A DNA stretch of 64,000 nucleotides from contig NZ_FRCN01000007.1 of assembly GCF_900142925.1 (NCBI RefSeq), positions 186,001 through 250,000 on the forward strand, written 5' to 3'. The notes below the pieces were generated by a model. That model did no database searches and was not told the DNA's origin. It was given only the letters and a program-made list of their open reading frames with translations. The position numbers and the translations under genes were made by a program. The stretch comes from Chitinophaga sp. CF418 (GTDB lineage Bacteria; Bacteroidota; Bacteroidia; Chitinophagales; Chitinophagaceae). Positions 61,400 through 64,000 of the stretch are shown piece by piece (the first letter of the stretch is position 1; each line of letters starts with the position of its first letter).

Positions 61400-62224
61400 A
61401 TGTTTGAGTACCAACAATACCAGCCGTCAGAACAGTTAGCAGACTACATAGAATGCTACTGGATATTACGTGCGGAAGCAGGGTTTCTTAATTCGCCAGA
61501 TGCCCTGGTTCCCGGCGGCCGGATTGAAATGATCTTCAATTTTGCCAATCCTGTAAACTGGTTGATTACTGAAAATAATCCCGGAGGAATCAGTTTCGCC
61601 GGACCAATTTTCATGGGACAACGTAACAAGGTCTTTTATGCTACAGGGACAGGCAAAGCCAATATGTTGGGATTACGGTTTAAGCCGGGAGGACTTGCGG
61701 CTTTTACCAATATGCCGGTATCCGGGCTGTTAAATGCTGTTATTCCTGCAGCGCTTATCTTAGGAGCACAGATCAACAACTGGGAAGCGCTTTTGTATGA
61801 GCAGCAGGATACCAATGCCATGTTGCGTATGCTGGATGCATTGATGATAAAGGCACTAAAAGTTGTGCCCCGGGACAATCTGTTAATAAACACTGCGATA
61901 GCCGCGCTCCGTAACGGCAATGAAGATACTTCTATTGCGGCTATCTGTCATCAGACCGGCTATAGCTACAAGAAACTGGAACGGGTTTTTATCAGGAATA
62001 CCGGTTATACGCCTAAATACTATCATAAGATCTTACGCTTCAATAAGGCCATGAGACTGATATATACAACAGATGCACTGACCAGCATTTCTTATACATG
62101 TAACTACTTTGATCAGGCCCATTTTATCAGGGATTTCCGGCAGTTCACCGGTACCACCCCTGGTCAGTTCAAAAGGGGAGATAACAAAATTGCTTCCATT
62201 CTGATAAAACACCAATCTGTCTAA
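61400..62224 (+). CDS. AraC-family regulator with DUF6597-like N-terminus
   Basis: 274 residues. The N-terminal part begins FEYQQYQPSEQLADYIECYW, with FKPGGLAAF later, matching the sensor module often annotated DUF6597. The C-terminal HTH is SIAAICHQTGYSYKKLERVF, then YFDQAHFIRDFRQFTGTTPG. It may be co-transcribed with the Lnt-like gene 59 bp downstream. Target unknown. Confidence 0.9.
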   Translation: MFEYQQYQPSEQLADYIECYWILRAEAGFLNSPDALVPGGRIEMIFNFANPVNWLITENNPGGISFAGPIFMGQRNKVFYATGTGKANMLGLRFKPGGLAAFTNMPVSGLLNAVIPAALILGAQINNWEALLYEQQDTNAMLRMLDALMIKALKVVPRDNLLINTAIAALRNGNEDTSIAAICHQTGYSYKKLERVFIRNTGYTPKYYHKILRFNKAMRLIYTTDALTSISYTCNYFDQAHFIRDFRQFTGTTPGQFKRGDNKIASILIKHQSV

Positions 62225-62283
62225 AATATACAATTCCGGTTGGACAGCGCTTCATACCTTCATGTTTATTTAAACATTGCAAC

Positions 62284-63732
62284 ATGTCTGTATTACAGCC
62301 AGTATCCAAACCCTTCATTGGTATCAGTGTCCTTTTTTCTGCCATTTGCTGGTATTTCGCCTTTAGTCTTTCTGGAAATTTTGGATATCTTTTATGGGTA
62401 GCGCCTATCCCTGTGTTATATTGTTCGTTATTTTTAAAAAAGAAATGGGCTTTTCTTATAGCCTTTGCCAGCTATCTATTGGGACGTTTGAGCTGGCTGC
62501 CTTACTTACTAAGCGTGCTGCCTGTACCACTGGCTATCCTGTTTACTGTTTTATTGCCACTGATATTTGCATTGATTGTGATAGCTGCCAGGAAGATTAT
62601 CCTTCGCTTTTCACATTGGTCTGTTGTATTTGCTTTCCCTGTGTTATTCACCTCGTTTGAATATATATCGTTCCTTTTCTCAAAAGATGGTACTGCCGGC
62701 AGTATTGCCTACACTCAGTGCAATTATCTGCCTGTTATACAGATTGCTTCAATAGCCGGCATAGAAGCAATTACCTTCCTGGTGACATTCGTTCCTTCAG
62801 CAATCGTTTTAATCTACTTCAATTATATAAGGCAGCGCTCTGTAAAGCCGTTGTTATTTATCACGATTGGTATTGTATGTATAACAATGGTATTTGGCGC
62901 ATGGAGGCTCAGGGATCATGTGACGGGAAAAGAATCGGCTGTACGCATAGGAATGGCGACTATCGACGAAAAAGCGCATCATAGTACCTATACGACAAAC
63001 ACCGAAAAACAACTGCACCTGGCAGATCTTTATCTGCATGAAGTATCGGTATTGGCAAGACAAGGTGCGCAGGTTATCTTAATGCCTGAAAAAATATTCA
63101 GATGCAATGAAGCTGAGCGTTCCGGTTTCCTGCAAAGGTTTAAAGACACTGCCCTGGCGTACCACGTATATATCATTGCCTGTGTTGACCAAAAGAAAAA
63201 CGATTATTATGAAAACCGGGCGTGGGTGATTTCAGATGAGGGACGGTTAGTCGCTGACTATCAGAAAGTGCATCTGTTCGAAGGAGAAGTCCTGGATTCT
63301 GTCAGGCCTGGAAAGCAAATGGGTCTGTTTAACCGGGGCGGCTCTGAAGAGGGTGTAGCTATTTGCAAAGACATGGATTTTCAGCAGTACATCCTGGGCT
63401 ACGGAAAGTCGGAGAGGCGTATTTTATATGTTCCCGCCTGGGATTTTGTCCGCGACGGATGGTTGCATTCCCGCATGGCTATTATCCGTAGCGTGGAAGG
63501 TGGTTACAGTATGGCCAGGAATGCCCGTCAGGGAAGACTGACGATTAATGATTACCGGGGAAAAGTATTATTTGAAGCTAATAGTGATGAAGGAGCGCCC
63601 GTGAGGCTATTAGCTACTGTTGCCCCTCAGCATTATAAAACTGTTTATAGTGTGTTGGGAGACTGGTTTGGTATGTTAAATGTTGTAGCAGCTGTGGCCT
63701 GGATGATTGCATTGATGATGAACAGGAAATGA
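62284..63732 (+). CDS. Apolipoprotein N-acyltransferase-like protein
   Basis: 482 residues. About six hydrophobic segments are followed by a nitrilase-fold domain with the Glu-Lys-Cys triad: Glu269 (ILMPEK), Lys328 (YQKVHLFEGE) and Cys361 (AICKDMDF), then a final membrane helix. This is the layout of Lnt, which adds the third acyl chain to lipoproteins. It is shorter and more divergent than Escherichia coli Lnt, so it may be a paralogue acting on another acceptor. It follows an AraC gene and ends at a strong terminator. Confidence 0.8.
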   Translation: MSVLQPVSKPFIGISVLFSAICWYFAFSLSGNFGYLLWVAPIPVLYCSLFLKKKWAFLIAFASYLLGRLSWLPYLLSVLPVPLAILFTVLLPLIFALIVIAARKIILRFSHWSVVFAFPVLFTSFEYISFLFSKDGTAGSIAYTQCNYLPVIQIASIAGIEAITFLVTFVPSAIVLIYFNYIRQRSVKPLLFITIGIVCITMVFGAWRLRDHVTGKESAVRIGMATIDEKAHHSTYTTNTEKQLHLADLYLHEVSVLARQGAQVILMPEKIFRCNEAERSGFLQRFKDTALAYHVYIIACVDQKKNDYYENRAWVISDEGRLVADYQKVHLFEGEVLDSVRPGKQMGLFNRGGSEEGVAICKDMDFQQYILGYGKSERRILYVPAWDFVRDGWLHSRMAIIRSVEGGYSMARNARQGRLTINDYRGKVLFEANSDEGAPVRLLATVAPQHYKTVYSVLGDWFGMLNVVAAVAWMIALMMNRK

Positions 63733-63777
63733 TGTCCGGCAGTGTGATGTGCGCAGAAGTCAAAGAGATTTTTTATA

Positions 63778-63814
63778 CAAAATGACACAGCCTGTTATTG
63801 GCTGTGTCATTTTG
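63778..63814. terminator. Bidirectional terminator-like hairpin
   Basis: CAAAATGACACAGCC (63778-63792) pairs perfectly with GGCTGTGTCATTTTG (63800-63814). It separates the Lnt-like gene (+) from the partial gene at the right edge (-). Confidence 0.75.
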
Positions 63815-63821
63815 CCTGATA

Positions 63822-64000
63822 CTACCTCAGTACCTTCATTATCGCTGCCAGCCTCTCTTCTCCATATCCCGCCGCCCTGGCCTTATTAAAAAGTTCCAGC
63901 GCAAATACCGGGAAAGGCGACTGAATGTTGCTCTCTGCCGCCTGGCGCATCATCAGCTCAAAACTAAGCGCACATAGCTCCAGCGAACTTTGAGGAGAGG
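63822..64000 (-). CDS. 3' end of a probable beta-hydroxyacid/imine dehydrogenase
   Basis: The frame ends at TAG 63822 and is open to the right edge. The visible 58 residues read LELCALSFELMMRQAAESNI, then FPVFALELFNKARAAGYGEE and IMKVLR. This resembles the all-helical C-terminal domain of 3-hydroxyisobutyrate dehydrogenase and related 6PGDH-type enzymes, where the last part is a gate and dimer interface. The cofactor domain is outside the window. Confidence 0.5.
   Translation of the reverse strand, partial: SPQSSLELCALSFELMMRQAAESNIQSPFPVFALELFNKARAAGYGEERLAAIMKVLR

Overview
The window looks like a chromosomal segment of a Bacteroidota member, most likely a Chitinophaga-like Chitinophagaceae. 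The evidence is a type IX secretion sorting domain, a gliding-motility-type C-terminal domain on a PKD giant protein, many exported proteins and lipoproteins, several upstream regions with the Bacteroidota -7 promoter motif TAnnTTTG, and few clear Shine-Dalgarno sequences. The species assignment is inference. No rRNA, tRNA, CRISPR array, prophage or intact insertion sequence was seen.

Region 1 (1-12.9 kb): a trypsin-like protease, then a divergent Lrp/AsnC regulator and a seven-gene plus-strand cluster for reductive pyrimidine catabolism. Its order is acylating (methyl)malonate-semialdehyde dehydrogenase, class III aminotransferase, NCS1 permease, dihydropyrimidinase, beta-ureidopropionase, PreT and PreA. 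Together they would import uracil or thymine, reduce the ring, open it, release beta-alanine or beta-aminoisobutyrate, transaminate it and make acetyl-CoA or propionyl-CoA. The larger gaps of this cluster hold structured repeats: six copies of a two-hairpin element built around TTTGTAG plus a GC palindrome, whose last arm has expanded into short tandem arrays in several copies, and an unrelated 120-bp tandem repeat between preT and preA.

Region 2 (12.9-30 kb): a Tat-exported phospholipase C, an exported acetolactate decarboxylase, a DinB protein, 3-methyladenine glycosylase I, an SDR/AraC pair, an outer-membrane barrel gene preceded by the 3' remnant of a paralogue, a 97-bp near-perfect palindrome, secreted proteins of unknown role, a MocR regulator divergent to an acetyltransferase, and an OYE reductase/DoxX pair divergent to an HxlR regulator.

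Region 3 (30-50 kb): a 1627-residue PKD adhesin-like protein, a short unlisted ORF resembling a Bacteroidota RiPP (lanthipeptide-type) precursor, a DinB gene broken by one nonsense codon, a Kir potassium channel, a MOSC protein, an HxlR/MDR/AhpD-like group, a nucleotide-cyclase remnant, a PQQ-type dehydrogenase lipoprotein, and several small DUF proteins.

Region 4 (50-64 kb): a second AraC/NAD(P)-binding pair with 21-bp-spaced direct repeats upstream, an exported M12B-like metalloprotease with a T9SS signal, an M1 peptidase with a carboxypeptidase-regulatory-like domain, two more AraC regulators (one membrane-bound), an FG-GAP remnant, an Lnt-like acyltransferase, and the 3' end of a probable beta-hydroxyacid dehydrogenase at the right edge. 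Decayed 3' gene ends occur at four places, which suggests ongoing gene loss between stable housekeeping genes.
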